Positions 18,201 through 27,527 are shown, numbered from the stretch's first letter. The stretch: 64,000 nucleotides of DNA from Streptomyces sp. NRRL S-244 (GCF_000717915.1 NZ_JOCX01000005.1:223182-287181), one strand, 5' to 3'. The notes: generated by a model not told the origin, from the letters alone. Numbers and translations: made by a program.

Positions 18201-21200
18201 TGTTGTCGCCGCCGTACGAGGTGGTCGTACGGGAGGTCTCCAGACCGAACTTCCGCGAGATCTGCGCGGTCGAGCGGCCGGAGCCGTCGTACTCGGTCAC
18301 CGTCGACGACGGGACCTCGTTGTCCTTGGGCTCCCACTGGACGCCGGACGGAGCGCCGGCGGTGTAGTAGGCGCCGTTGCTCTTCCAGACCTGGCCGAGG
18401 CTGTTGTAGAAGGTGTCGGTGATGAGCCGACCGCCTCCGAGGGCCTCCATCTGGGTCTGGCGGATGCGCAGGCTGCTGTCGTAGATGTCGTAGCTGGTGC
18501 GGTACGTACCGTCGTCCAGCAGGCTCTTGTTGGAGATGACGACCGGACCGTCGGTGCGGACGTCGTACGAGAACTCGCCGTCCGGGGACTTCGAGAGCGG
18601 GTCGCGGTCCGGGGACCAGACCTTGAGGAGCCGGCCCAGGCCGTCGTACTCCATCACCTGGCGGCGGCCGTTGGTGTCCTGCTTGGCCAGGACCGAACCG
18701 CGGCCCTGGTCGGTCTCCGTCGTCTGGGTGTGACCGGCGGAGTTGGTGGTGACGACCTTGGTGACGATCTGTCCCGAGGCGGGGGTGTAGTCGACCTTGG
18801 AGGTCTTGCCGAAGACGTCGGTCGTCGTCTTCATGCGGCCGTACGTGTCGAAGGTCGCGCTGCCGTCCGTGGTGTACACCGGGTTGCCGCCCGAGTATCC
18901 GGACAGCGACTCGGTGGACTTCAGGTTGCCCGCCGCGTCGTAGTACATCCGCGCGTCGGACGTCACGTCCGCCGGGCGCTGCACGTTCGCCGCGTCACAC
19001 GCCTTCGCGACCGTCTCCACCCGCTTCTGGCGGGCGATGATCCAGCGGGTCTGGTCCTCGTCGTACTCGTAGCGCGTGCAGCTGTCGTCCGACGGGTCCG
19101 CGACGTCGCCGAGGTTCGACACCGACTGGGCGAAGCCCCGGTTGTCGTACGTCGTGCTCATCGCCGTACGGCGCCAGCCGCGGCCGTCGGACAGCAGGAT
19201 GCGGGAGTTGACCCCCGTGGTCTGCTGGACGAAGGACTGCTGGGGCTCGATGTCCTCCTCGGGCACCGCGCCCTTGCGCTGGCGCGTCGCCGTGGGGCCG
19301 TACAGCCACGGGGTGTAGGTCGTGGCCGCTTCGAGCGCGCCGCCCTCGCCGTTGTACGCCAGGACCTCGCGGGTCTGGCCGGCGTAGAGGCGGTGGTCCG
19401 CCATCTCGTTGCCCTCGGAGTCCTTGACCTTGACCGACTTCTTGCCGCCCGAGGGGGCGAGCCGGTCACCGTCGAGGCCTCGGAAGAACAGCGTCTCCGT
19501 CATGGAGCGCTTGTCGGGGGCCTGGCCGATGAAGGTGCGCACCTTCTCGTAGCCGCGCCACTGGGACCAGGTGCGCGTCTTGGGACGCATCATCTCGGTC
19601 TCGTCGTCGTACGCCCACGCCGGGTTGCCGAGGAACTCGTACTCGGTGCGCCGCGTCGGGGAGTTGCCGTTGCGGTCCTCCTCCTGGACCCAGTCGACGA
19701 CGTACTTGTGGAACCAGTCCGTGACGTAGAGCTTCTTCTCGTGCTGCGGATCGGTCGGGTCCGGGATCTCGGAGATCACCGGGTAGCAGCGGAGGGTGTT
19801 CGTCTCGGGCGAGGTGGGCATGACGCGCGGGTTGGCCGCGCGGCACTCCGGGTCCTTGTAGTGGGCCAGGATGGTCGAGCCGGTCTCGCTGTCGATCGCC
19901 TCGATGCGGTAGCGCAGGTACGGCGGCTTGCCGTCGGCGGCGCCGTCCACGCGGTTGGGGAGCTGCTTGCCGCGGAACTTCACCGGCGGCAGCGCCGTGT
20001 CCGTGCCGTTCTTGCCCGTGTGCTTGATCTCGCCCAGCCACAGCGGGTAGTCCGTGCCGTCGCCGGTCATCGGGAAGTCCTGGGTCAGCTTCCAGGAGTC
20101 CACCGGCTTGCGCGCGGTCCCGTTCCACACCGAGGTGCTGACCTCGGTCAGGCGCTTGCGGGTGAAGAAGGTCGGCGTGAACCGGCCCTTGCACTCCTCG
20201 CCCGCCGCGCAGAGCTGGTCACCGGGGGTGTCGGGCCAGTTCTTGGCGATGTCCCAGGCGACCTCCGGCTTCAGCTTCGCCGGGTCGCAGTCGAAGGAGG
20301 ACGTGACGAGGCAGCGCTCGGCGACACCGAAGTTCACCTGGGCCGGGGCCTCGGCGAACAGGTTGTCGTTGCGCAGACCGTACGAGATGTGGTCCAGCCA
20401 GCCGGAACGGTCGTACGCCCGGGCGGTCGAACCACCCGCGATCTTGTAGTTCGAGCCGTAGTGGTTGACCTCCTTCTGGTACCAGTAGGTCATCGCGTTG
20501 CCGCGCGGGTCCACGACGTAGTCGAGGTTCCAGCGGTAGGCCTGGTCGCACACCGCGTCGGCGAACGTCGCGTTGTAGCAGGGCTCACCGGGCTGGTTGC
20601 CGTAGACCGGGACGTTCCAGGTGGAGTTGGTGACGGGCTTGCCCGTCGTCCAGCCCGGGACCTTGTTCAGACCGAAGTAGAACTGGATGCCCTGGGGGTT
20701 GGTGAACCTCCAGTGGTCACCCTCCTTGTCGCCGTTCGAGGCGCCCTGGAGCAGCTCGATGCGCGAGCCGTCGTCCTTCGCCGGCCGCCACTTCTTCGTG
20801 GTGTCGTCGAGGACGAGCTGGGTGGAGCCGCCGTTCAGCGACATGGTGACCATCGGTGCGCCGTGGCACAGGTCGCCGGTGTCGTCCTTCGGGTTGTTGA
20901 ACCCGGAGCCGGCCTTCTTGTCCTGGCTGCACGGGACGTAGCCCCGCTCGATGTAGTTCGAGGCCAGGTCCCAGCCGTCGCCGACCCACGAGGTCTGCTG
21001 CGCGGAGGCCGACGTACGGCCGTCGATCTGGGCGCTGGAGTAGCCGAGGGAGAGCGAGGGGCTCGGACCGCCCAGGGAGGCGGGGATGTCCAGCGGGTAG
21101 GACCAGGAGAAGTCACCCGCCGAGCCGCCGGCCTGCCAGGAGCCCGAGGGGTTCAGCGAGGTGGCCTTGAACGTGCCGTTCGCGCCGTCGGCGCCCGGGC

Positions 21201-22179
21201 TCGCGGCCAGCGTCATGCCCTGGCTGCCCGCGGCGGCCGCGGAGACCGCGGTGTTCGCGGCCGACAGGTTCATGTCGGCCTTGTCCGACGGGACGGCCGA
21301 CTGGGCGGGGGTGGAGGACGAGGACGCCGTGAACGTCGCGATGAGCTTGCCGGTCACCGGGTCGTTCTTCGTGGTGACCGGGATGCTGCCCTTGCACTCG
21401 GGCTTGTTCGGCGTCGTCACCGCACAGGCGGGAACGGCCGTGAAGCGGAGTCGGGAACCCCAGCTGCCGCCGTACGCGTTCTTGAACGCGTCGTAGTCGA
21501 GCTCGACGGAGACGGGCGCCGCCGCCTTGCCCGTGTCGGTGCGCTTCACGTTCAGCAGCAGGCTGTTCGCCAGGCCGGCCTTCTTGGCCGCCGTCTGGTC
21601 GAGCAGGTCGACCTTCAGCTTCACCTGCTCGGCGGGCGCGTCGGCCGCAAGGCTCTGCGGGGCGGCGCCGGACTTCGCACCGGCCTTCGGGCCCGCTGCT
21701 GCCGAAGCCGGGAGCGCGGCGACCGTCACCGGGAGGGTGCCCGCCTTGACGGGGTTGCCCGCGGCCTTCGACGGGCCGAGGGCGAATGCCCCCGCCGTGC
21801 CCTGGGGGGCCGACTTCAGGCTGACGACCGGCGGTGCGGACGCGTCAGGCAGGGCGATTTCCGCCGAACCCGCCTTCGGCCAGGCGATCTTCGGCGCGGA
21901 GGACTTCCACGCCTTCTTCTGCGACTCGGCGGGGCCCGCTGCGGGCTTCCCGGTGACGGGTGCTCCGCCGACCTTCGTGAGCTTCTGCAGTCCCGGCTTC
22001 TTCAGGTCGGAACCGGCCGCCATGGCGGGGGTGGCGGTGAGCCCGGCGGTCAGCATGCTGAGCGCCAGGACCGGTATCGGCCACCGCCAGACACGCCTCA
22101 GAGGCGCACGCAAAGCGTGCGCCTGGGATCTCTTCAAAATTCGAACACTCCAAGCCGTCGCGCGCGGTGGTTCGGCCAC
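14890..22179 (-). CDS. Secreted RHS/YD-repeat polymorphic toxin with HINT domain
   Basis: A 2429-residue protein. The N-terminus has a long twin-basic leader and hydrophobic stretch ending in ATPAMAAG, a Sec-like signal. Then come an Ala/Lys/Pro-rich region, a beta-rich secreted region with paired cysteines, and many YD-type repeats (YDxxGR, YDAAGN) over the middle. The RHS-associated core lies at about 1880-1947 (GLVHLGAREYDPATGRFQSVDP, ending DPSGL). After it follow a helical Glu/Lys/Ala linker, a HINT domain (about 2164-2311) and a 118-residue variable tip. The RHS shell is expected to encapsulate and deliver the tip to other cells. The start is GTG 22179; TTG 22137 with GGAG upstream is an alternative that frees the start from a hairpin. 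Confidence 0.9.
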   Translation of the reverse strand: MAEPPRATAWSVRILKRSQAHALRAPLRRVWRWPIPVLALSMLTAGLTATPAMAAGSDLKKPGLQKLTKVGGAPVTGKPAAGPAESQKKAWKSSAPKIAWPKAGSAEIALPDASAPPVVSLKSAPQGTAGAFALGPSKAAGNPVKAGTLPVTVAALPASAAAGPKAGAKSGAAPQSLAADAPAEQVKLKVDLLDQTAAKKAGLANSLLLNVKRTDTGKAAAPVSVELDYDAFKNAYGGSWGSRLRFTAVPACAVTTPNKPECKGSIPVTTKNDPVTGKLIATFTASSSSTPAQSAVPSDKADMNLSAANTAVSAAAAGSQGMTLAASPGADGANGTFKATSLNPSGSWQAGGSAGDFSWSYPLDIPASLGGPSPSLSLGYSSAQIDGRTSASAQQTSWVGDGWDLASNYIERGYVPCSQDKKAGSGFNNPKDDTGDLCHGAPMVTMSLNGGSTQLVLDDTTKKWRPAKDDGSRIELLQGASNGDKEGDHWRFTNPQGIQFYFGLNKVPGWTTGKPVTNSTWNVPVYGNQPGEPCYNATFADAVCDQAYRWNLDYVVDPRGNAMTYWYQKEVNHYGSNYKIAGGSTARAYDRSGWLDHISYGLRNDNLFAEAPAQVNFGVAERCLVTSSFDCDPAKLKPEVAWDIAKNWPDTPGDQLCAAGEECKGRFTPTFFTRKRLTEVSTSVWNGTARKPVDSWKLTQDFPMTGDGTDYPLWLGEIKHTGKNGTDTALPPVKFRGKQLPNRVDGAADGKPPYLRYRIEAIDSETGSTILAHYKDPECRAANPRVMPTSPETNTLRCYPVISEIPDPTDPQHEKKLYVTDWFHKYVVDWVQEEDRNGNSPTRRTEYEFLGNPAWAYDDETEMMRPKTRTWSQWRGYEKVRTFIGQAPDKRSMTETLFFRGLDGDRLAPSGGKKSVKVKDSEGNEMADHRLYAGQTREVLAYNGEGGALEAATTYTPWLYGPTATRQRKGAVPEEDIEPQQSFVQQTTGVNSRILLSDGRGWRRTAMSTTYDNRGFAQSVSNLGDVADPSDDSCTRYEYDEDQTRWIIARQKRVETVAKACDAANVQRPADVTSDARMYYDAAGNLKSTESLSGYSGGNPVYTTDGSATFDTYGRMKTTTDVFGKTSKVDYTPASGQIVTKVVTTNSAGHTQTTETDQGRGSVLAKQDTNGRRQVMEYDGLGRLLKVWSPDRDPLSKSPDGEFSYDVRTDGPVVISNKSLLDDGTYRTSYDIYDSSLRIRQTQMEALGGGRLITDTFYNSLGQVWKSNGAYYTAGAPSGVQWEPKDNEVPSSTVTEYDGSGRSTAQISRKFGLETSRTTTSYGGDNITVDPPKGETPTRAFLDGAGRKTELRFFRSDSPTGAYDKTTYAYNQRGALESVVNQAGDKWGFEYDIRGRQTKQTDPDKGTTTMTYGQGDRLATTTDARGKVIAPEYDDLGRVVATHDGSVTGPKLTSTTYDTLPGAVGLPVSSTRYVNGNAYTQEITGYDSEYRPTGSKITIPASEGALAGSYSFANGYRPNTGLTAWTSQPAIGGLPAETTTMKYNHLELPTIMGVQGKTFVGNVDYSPMGDVLRTESGPAGSQVYSTNFYDEQTRLLTRTVNDKEQSPSRINDTSYDYDAVGNILKVTDKEGPAATADVQCFAYDYLRRMNEAWTATDDCAAQPNAAGPGSKPQVGGPSAYWSSYSFDAAGNRTKEVQHSPIGDLTKDVTRTYTYGTAGQAGANGLKKVDTTGPGGARTESYTYDAAGNTKTRTIQGDTQNLEWDASGQLTKVTKGAEATDFVYDAGGSRLIKREPSGTTLYLPGTEVKLTAAGKLESTRYYGHPAGPTMVKTAKDGVITTSYLMADHNGTATTTVDATTMAVTRRKFTPYGEVRGAAPSLWPGKKGFVGGEVDETTGLVHLGAREYDPATGRFQSVDPIVDYNEPKQMNPYVYANNSPVTFSDPSGLSIAPPTMPIKDFSDAEAAWANMIQGKSALDIALEVAMGILKDASGYNDIRDCLGGDWGACAGLALDAALPFAGRAKRILKALDRAWDAFNSWSHKLALARDILRRVERYQQAMAKYAEDLAEWKRQIEEAAERARKLEEEAAAARRRVQEAAAAAAKKADEAKATAAKQGKSSATKAKKADGDGKASKSSEAKKGDEPKKSKGKEDDSGGSQTNEGCNSFVPGTQVLMADGSAKPIEDVRLEDKVLATEAETGATTGESVAALIIGEGQKKLVEITIDTDGAKGEATEHLTATDGHPFWVPSMGKWLNATDLSAGQWLRTSSGSWVQVTEVKRWTEQKKVHNLTVASKHTYYVLAGSSPILVHNASCKVVYENDGGRFGDLDPGVPGDGLEAHHMPQAALEHTDRKDGGAVVMKREDHKLTRTYGGRGGATKRADANLPFRTVLAMDIWDMRRIGKLQYNDASYFNKGILEMMAYYRRIGMI
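15247..15690 (-). other. HINT (intein-like) autoprocessing domain within RHS protein
   Basis: About 148 residues begin at a Cys (CNSFVPGTQVLM), contain the block-B TxxH signature in TATDGHPFW, and end LVHN before the toxin tip. This is the pretoxin-HINT arrangement, which predicts self-cleavage that releases the C-terminal toxin. Confidence 0.85.
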
Positions 22180-22184
22180 CGCGC
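22162..22184 (-). promoter_or_regulatory. Hairpin overlapping the RHS start codon
   Basis: Perfect 9-bp inverted repeat (22162-22170 and 22176-22184) with a 5-base loop. The GTG start candidate (22179-22177) lies inside one arm, so the folded RNA would hide it. Confidence 0.6.
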
Positions 22185-22529
22185 TAATGGGCCAACGGCG
22201 CTGAACCTAACAAGGGAGCACGCGGTGCGTCGAAGGCTTCCGGTGTGCTTATAAACGGAATTCCGGCCTCCGGGTGCAGGTCAGCGAGTTGCGAAAAGGT
22301 TGCACAGCGAAAGTGTCGAAGTTCTCGCGGGAATCTTGTGGAACCTCCGACGGTCCCGGCCCATCGGGGATTTCCGTCCGGAAAGGGTGCCGTCGGCTGC
22401 TACAAATCATTCGAACAGTCGGGTGGCCGACCGTCAGGATGGCTCAAAGTCGTCCGCGGCGGGAGGTCGTCCCAGTCATCGGTCGCCGCTCCGGCGCGGC
22501 CACCGCACCAACCCGTTGAGGACCTGTCA
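22180..22529. other. Divergent promoter region of the RHS locus
   Basis: About 350 bases between the divergent RHS and LGFP/FG-GAP genes, visibly AT-richer than both coding regions and so the likely home of both promoters. A very short frame (GTG 22225 to TAA 22254, 9 codons) follows a GGGAG site but is unproven. GAGGA at 22517-22521 serves the rightward gene. Confidence 0.6.
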
Positions 22530-25500
22530 GTGAGACCATTCACGACGCGCGCCCGCGTCGACGATCCGCCCTCCCGCAGAACGCCGGTGCTCGCCACGGC
22601 GACCGTGCTGACCGCCGCGTTGACCTCCACACTGCTCGGCGGTCTGCCCGCCGTGGCCGCGGGCAAGTCCGGCGCCGCCGCTGGCGACAAGGTCAAGGAG
22701 CGCCTGGCCGACGCCGCCGCGGAGACGAAGGCCAAGGGCGAGGCGAAGAAGTCCGGTAAGCCCGTCGAGATCGAGTCGAAGCGCACGGAGACGGACGACG
22801 TCTGGGCGAACCCGGACGGAACGCTGACTGCCAATCACGCGCTCGTGCCCGTACGCGTGTACCGCGGCGGCAAGCTCGTGGACGCGGACGCCACCCTGGC
22901 CAAGCAGTCGGACGGGCGCATAGCCCCGGCCGCGACAGCCGTCGGCCTGTCCTTCTCCGGCGGGGGCACGGGCGCGCTGGCGACCATGCGCAAGGACGGC
23001 CGGGACGTTTCCCTGACCTGGCCGACGCCGCTGCCCGCGCCGAAGCTGGAGGGCAACAGCGCCACGTACACGAACGTCCTGGAGGACGTGGACCTGCGCA
23101 TCAGCGCCGACGTGAGCGGCTTCTCGCACCAGATCGTCGTCAAGACGCGCAAGGCCGCCGAGAACCCGGCCCTCGCCAGCCTCGACTTCGGCCTCGAGGG
23201 CAAGGGCGTCACCATCCGCAAGGAGGCGAGCGGCGAGCTCCGCGCGGTGGATCCGGCCGGCCAGACCCTCTTCAGCGCCGCCAAGCCGCAGATGTGGGAC
23301 TCCGGCGCCGAGAAGATCCTGCCCGAGTCCACTGCCGGAACGACGGGCCCGGCGCCCGCCCCGGCCCCGAAGGCTGCCGCTCCGAAGGCCGCGGACGCCG
23401 CCAAGACCTCCGGCCTGCAGGCGGCCCCGGCCGCCGGGGCCGCCGCCCAGGCCCCGGCCCCGGTTCCGCCGGTGCCCGCCGTCGACGGCATCTCGAACGG
23501 GTCCAAGGAGGCCGACCTCGGCGTCGACCTCAAGGGCTCCAAGCTCACCCTGAAGCCCGACCGCAAGCTGCTCACGGACGCAGCCACCACCTACCCGGTC
23601 GTCATCGACCCGGTGTGGCGGGACGACTGGAAGTCGGCCTGGGCGATCGCCTACAAGCACACCGCCTACGCGAACTCCGCCAACACCAACTACTGGAACG
23701 GCGGCACGCTCAGCAAGGAGGCCCGCGTCGGCTGCGCCAAGGACGGCGCCAACGGCGGCACCGTCTGCGCGAAGACCTTCTTCCAGGCCGGCATGGGCGC
23801 CATGTGGGACAAGCAGATCCTGGAATCCACCTTCCGCATCCAGCAGAAGTACGCGGGTTCCTGGAGCTGCCAGTCCGGTCAGCTCCAGATCTGGGACACC
23901 GACGCCATCGGCGGCGGCACCACCTGGAACAACCAGCCCGCCTGGAAGCGCATGGTCGACGCCTCCGGCCAGTCCTTCGGGGGCCGCAACTGCCCCGGCG
24001 ACGGTGACACCATCGAGCTGAACGTGACCTCCGCGGTCGCCGACGCCGCTCGTTACCACTGGCCGGCGTGGACCATGGGCCTGAAGTCCGCGAACGACAA
24101 CGTCGACGTGTCGTGGCGCAAGTTCAACCCGGACAGCGCCCGCATCTCGACCAAGTTCAACACGCTGCCCACCACCCCGTACGAGCGCAGCTCCAGCCCG
24201 TCGGTCGCCTGCAACGGCGGCCAGATGGGCACGACCGACAACGTCGTGCTGCGCGCCCGCGTCTCCGACGCCGAGGACAACTCGCTGACCGCCGAGTTCC
24301 ACTACTGGAACGCGAACGACTACGGCACGCTGAAGACCGCCCGCGTCCCCGTGGCCAGCGGCAACATGGCCCAGCTGACGATCCCCGCCGCGGGCCTGGG
24401 CAGCAACACCTACCGCTGGGACGTCCGCGGCAACGACGGGACGGCGGACGGCCCCTGGGCCGGACAGTGTCTGTTCACCATCGACGCGACCCGCCCCGCC
24501 TCGCTCCCGGGCGTGTCCTCGGCGCAGTTCCCCGAGAACGAGCCGGACAACACTGGCTACGCCCGTACCGAGGGAACGTTCAAGCTGACCTCGGGCGGCG
24601 AGAACGACATCACGAAGTATCAGTGGTGGACCGAGTCCGACCCCAAGGTCCAGGAGGCCAGCCCGGCCGCGCCCGGCGGTTCGGTGGACGTCAAGTACAA
24701 GCCGACCGCGGCCGGCCCGCAGGTGATGTACGTCCGTAGCCTGGATGCTTCCAACAACCGCTCGGATCTGAAGTCCTACCTCTTCTACGCCAAGCGCCAG
24801 CCGGTGCGCGACAAGCCCGGCGACCTCAACGGCGACGGCACCGTCGACCTGTGGAGCGTCGACCCGGGCTCCGGCCAGCTGTGGGTGCACCCGGGCAAGG
24901 GCGACGGCTCGTTCGGCCTGTCCAGGAAGCTGGACCACGCCTCCTTCGCCAACGTCAAGTCGATGAGTCATCGCAACAGCTGGAGCGAGGACCTGATCGA
25001 GGACCTCCTCGTCCTGCGGCCGCAGAACGGCGACCCCAGTCGCAATACGCTGTGGGTCTACCCCGGCAAGGGCGACGGAGACCTCAAGCCCCTGGACGCC
25101 AAGGGGTTCGAAGTGACGGCCTTCGAAGACGGTGTGAACGACCACAACCACTGGGCGCAGGCCGACCAGGTGGTCTCGATCGGCAGCGTCAACGACGACA
25201 ACGGCGACGGCAAGACGGACGACGACGACGTGCCCGACATGCTGATCAAGGAGGGTTCCAAGCTCTGGCTCTACCTCGGGACGCTGACCGGAGAGGTGGC
25301 AATCCCCGGTTCCGAGCCGATCCTCCTCGGCAACGCCGACTGGCAGAACATGACGATCATGACGCCGGGTGACCTGAACGGTGACGCGCTGCCTGAGATC
25401 TGGGCCCGCGACACGGTCAGCGGCAAGATCCACCAGTACACCAGCAAGAAGACCACCGCCAACACCTCGCCCGCGTTGGTCGACCTGACGGTGTACGGAG

Positions 25501-27527
25501 ACCCGGCCGTCCGGACGGCCTCCATCGGTACGGGCTTCACCAGCGCCGCCTACCCGCACCTGTCCAGCGACGGCGACTTCGAGAAGGACGGCTACGCCGA
25601 CCTCTGGTCGCGCGACGGCAACGGCCAGATCACCGAGTTCCCGGGCCGCGCCCTGAGCGGCGGATCCGTCTTCGGCCCCGGCCGCAAGCTGGTCCTCGGC
25701 GGCACGCCGTGGTCCGAGTGCCAGGCGTTCACCAAGCCCGGTACGACCACCCCGCGCCAGCTGTGCGGACCGATCCTGGCGAAGTTCAACGCCGCGGGCG
25801 GCACCGCCGCGCTCGGCTACCCGACCACCGACATCACCGAGTCGACCGACGCCGTCGGCCGCTTCGTGCACTTCCGCAAGGAAGGCGAGAGCAGCGACAA
25901 CGGCTCCATCTACTGGCACCCGAACACCGGTGCCTGGACCATCGTCAACGGCATCCGCCAGAAGTGGATGAGCCTGGGCGCCGAACGGGGCGTCATGGGC
26001 TACCCGACCTCCGACGAGGCCGTGACCTTCGACAACAACGGCTGGTTCAGCACCTTCAGCGGCGGTGGCGGCGGGGCCATCTACTTCACGTTCGAATTCA
26101 GTGGCCAGTCCGTCAGGGGCACCATCTACAAGAAGTACATCGAGCTCGGCGGCCCCAGCGGCCCGCTCGGCTACCCGACCACCGACGAGACCAACGCCCC
26201 CGACGGCGTCGGCCGCTACAACCACTTCCGCCACAAGGGGCAGACCTCCGACACGGCGTCCATCTACTGGACGACCACGACGGGCAAGGCCTGGTCGGTC
26301 CGGGGCACGATCCGCGAGAAGTGGTTGAGCCTCGGCGGTGCGGAGAAGAGCTTCCTGGGCTACCCGCAGTCGGACGAGTACGACGTCTACGGCGGCCCCC
26401 GCGAGGACTTCTCGGGCGGCTACATCCGCCACAACCACACCACGGGCGTCAGCGTCGAGCACAAGGCGAACGACCGCACCATGGACAAGCGCACCGAACT
26501 GGGGGGTGACTTCAACGGCGACGGCCGGGCCGACGTGGCCACCGTCTACGACTTCGGCAGCGACGCGATGGCGCTCTACGTCGCGCCCGGCAAGGCCGAC
26601 GGCAGCGGATACGGCGCCCCGGTCCTCGGCTTCAACAGCGGGGTGTGGAACTGGCGCGTCAAGCAGTCGCAGTGGGTCGTCGGCGACTTCAACAACGACG
26701 GCCGCGACGACCTGGCCGCACTGTACGACTACGAAGACGCCAACGGTCTGTTCACCTTCCTCGGCAACGCCGACGGCACTTTCACCAGCCTGCCGCGCAG
26801 CGCCTACGTCGGCCCGGGCAACTGGAACGCCAAGGCGGCCAAGCTCGTCGCCGGTGACTTCAACGGCGACGGCCGCGACGACGTGGCCATGATGTTCGAC
26901 CACGGCGGCTGTTCCACCGGAACGCACACCTTCCTCTCGAAGGCGGACGGCACGTTCGACCAACAGTTCGGCAGCTGGAACTCCGGCGCCGGCAACTGGT
27001 GCTGGAACGAGTCCAAGCACGTCACGGGCGACTTCAACAAGGACGGCCGCGACGACATCCTCGCCCTGTACGGCCACGGCGACGGTTCCGTCGAGATGTA
27101 CACCCTGTTCGGCAAGCCCGACGGCGGCTTCGCGGCCCCCCTCAAGTCGTGGAGCGCCGCCCCGGGCGTATGGGACTACAACCGCTCCAAGCTCACCTCG
27201 GGCGACTACAACGGCGACGGCCGGGCCGACGCCGCCATCCTGTACAGGTACGACAACGGCCGCGCGGCCGCTTTCACCCTGATGGGCAAGCCCGACGGCG
27301 GGGTCGCCGCTCCCGTCAAGAGCTGGGAGAGCGCCGAGAACTCCTGGTACCTGGAGAACACCGGGAACCCGGTCTCCGGTGACCTCGACAAGGACGGTCG
27401 CGACGACATCGCGGTCATGTACAACTACTCCGCCGGAAGCAACGCGATCTTCGGCTTCAAGGCCAAGGCCGACGGCGGGTTCGTGCCCCCGGCGAAGAGC
27501 TGGACGGCACAGCCCGGCACCTGGTAG
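22530..27527 (+). CDS. Large secreted DNRLRE/LGFP/FG-GAP repeat protein
   Basis: A 1665-residue exported protein from GTG 22530, which has GAGGA 8 bases upstream. Signal peptide at about 1-50 (LATATVLTAALTSTLLGGLP). A region of about 354-547 has spaced cysteines and resembles the DNRLRE modules of RHS-associated proteins. Fibronectin-like segments follow, then FG-GAP-like calcium repeats (DLNGDGTVDLW) at about 770-1060, three or four LGFP repeats (ALGYPTTDI, GVMGYPTSDE, PLGYPTTDE, FLGYPQSDE) at about 1080-1316, and six C-terminal DxNxDGxxD repeats. LGFP repeats are associated with the actinobacterial cell envelope and FG-GAP repeats form beta-propellers. Divergent from the RHS toxin, it may help anchor or deliver it; that role is inferred. 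Confidence 0.87.
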   Translation: MRPFTTRARVDDPPSRRTPVLATATVLTAALTSTLLGGLPAVAAGKSGAAAGDKVKERLADAAAETKAKGEAKKSGKPVEIESKRTETDDVWANPDGTLTANHALVPVRVYRGGKLVDADATLAKQSDGRIAPAATAVGLSFSGGGTGALATMRKDGRDVSLTWPTPLPAPKLEGNSATYTNVLEDVDLRISADVSGFSHQIVVKTRKAAENPALASLDFGLEGKGVTIRKEASGELRAVDPAGQTLFSAAKPQMWDSGAEKILPESTAGTTGPAPAPAPKAAAPKAADAAKTSGLQAAPAAGAAAQAPAPVPPVPAVDGISNGSKEADLGVDLKGSKLTLKPDRKLLTDAATTYPVVIDPVWRDDWKSAWAIAYKHTAYANSANTNYWNGGTLSKEARVGCAKDGANGGTVCAKTFFQAGMGAMWDKQILESTFRIQQKYAGSWSCQSGQLQIWDTDAIGGGTTWNNQPAWKRMVDASGQSFGGRNCPGDGDTIELNVTSAVADAARYHWPAWTMGLKSANDNVDVSWRKFNPDSARISTKFNTLPTTPYERSSSPSVACNGGQMGTTDNVVLRARVSDAEDNSLTAEFHYWNANDYGTLKTARVPVASGNMAQLTIPAAGLGSNTYRWDVRGNDGTADGPWAGQCLFTIDATRPASLPGVSSAQFPENEPDNTGYARTEGTFKLTSGGENDITKYQWWTESDPKVQEASPAAPGGSVDVKYKPTAAGPQVMYVRSLDASNNRSDLKSYLFYAKRQPVRDKPGDLNGDGTVDLWSVDPGSGQLWVHPGKGDGSFGLSRKLDHASFANVKSMSHRNSWSEDLIEDLLVLRPQNGDPSRNTLWVYPGKGDGDLKPLDAKGFEVTAFEDGVNDHNHWAQADQVVSIGSVNDDNGDGKTDDDDVPDMLIKEGSKLWLYLGTLTGEVAIPGSEPILLGNADWQNMTIMTPGDLNGDALPEIWARDTVSGKIHQYTSKKTTANTSPALVDLTVYGDPAVRTASIGTGFTSAAYPHLSSDGDFEKDGYADLWSRDGNGQITEFPGRALSGGSVFGPGRKLVLGGTPWSECQAFTKPGTTTPRQLCGPILAKFNAAGGTAALGYPTTDITESTDAVGRFVHFRKEGESSDNGSIYWHPNTGAWTIVNGIRQKWMSLGAERGVMGYPTSDEAVTFDNNGWFSTFSGGGGGAIYFTFEFSGQSVRGTIYKKYIELGGPSGPLGYPTTDETNAPDGVGRYNHFRHKGQTSDTASIYWTTTTGKAWSVRGTIREKWLSLGGAEKSFLGYPQSDEYDVYGGPREDFSGGYIRHNHTTGVSVEHKANDRTMDKRTELGGDFNGDGRADVATVYDFGSDAMALYVAPGKADGSGYGAPVLGFNSGVWNWRVKQSQWVVGDFNNDGRDDLAALYDYEDANGLFTFLGNADGTFTSLPRSAYVGPGNWNAKAAKLVAGDFNGDGRDDVAMMFDHGGCSTGTHTFLSKADGTFDQQFGSWNSGAGNWCWNESKHVTGDFNKDGRDDILALYGHGDGSVEMYTLFGKPDGGFAAPLKSWSAAPGVWDYNRSKLTSGDYNGDGRADAAILYRYDNGRAAAFTLMGKPDGGVAAPVKSWESAENSWYLENTGNPVSGDLDKDGRDDIAVMYNYSAGSNAIFGFKAKADGGFVPPAKSWTAQPGTW

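Noticed and set aside
17545..22254. Very long open frame antisense to the RHS gene
   Set aside because: Arg/Val/Gly-rich shadow of GC-biased codons on the opposite strand, with no domains; the RHS reading has clear motifs.
22225..22254. Nine-codon leader peptide with GGGAG site before the LGFP/FG-GAP gene
   Set aside because: Too short to judge; no attenuation hairpin or codon pattern was found after it.
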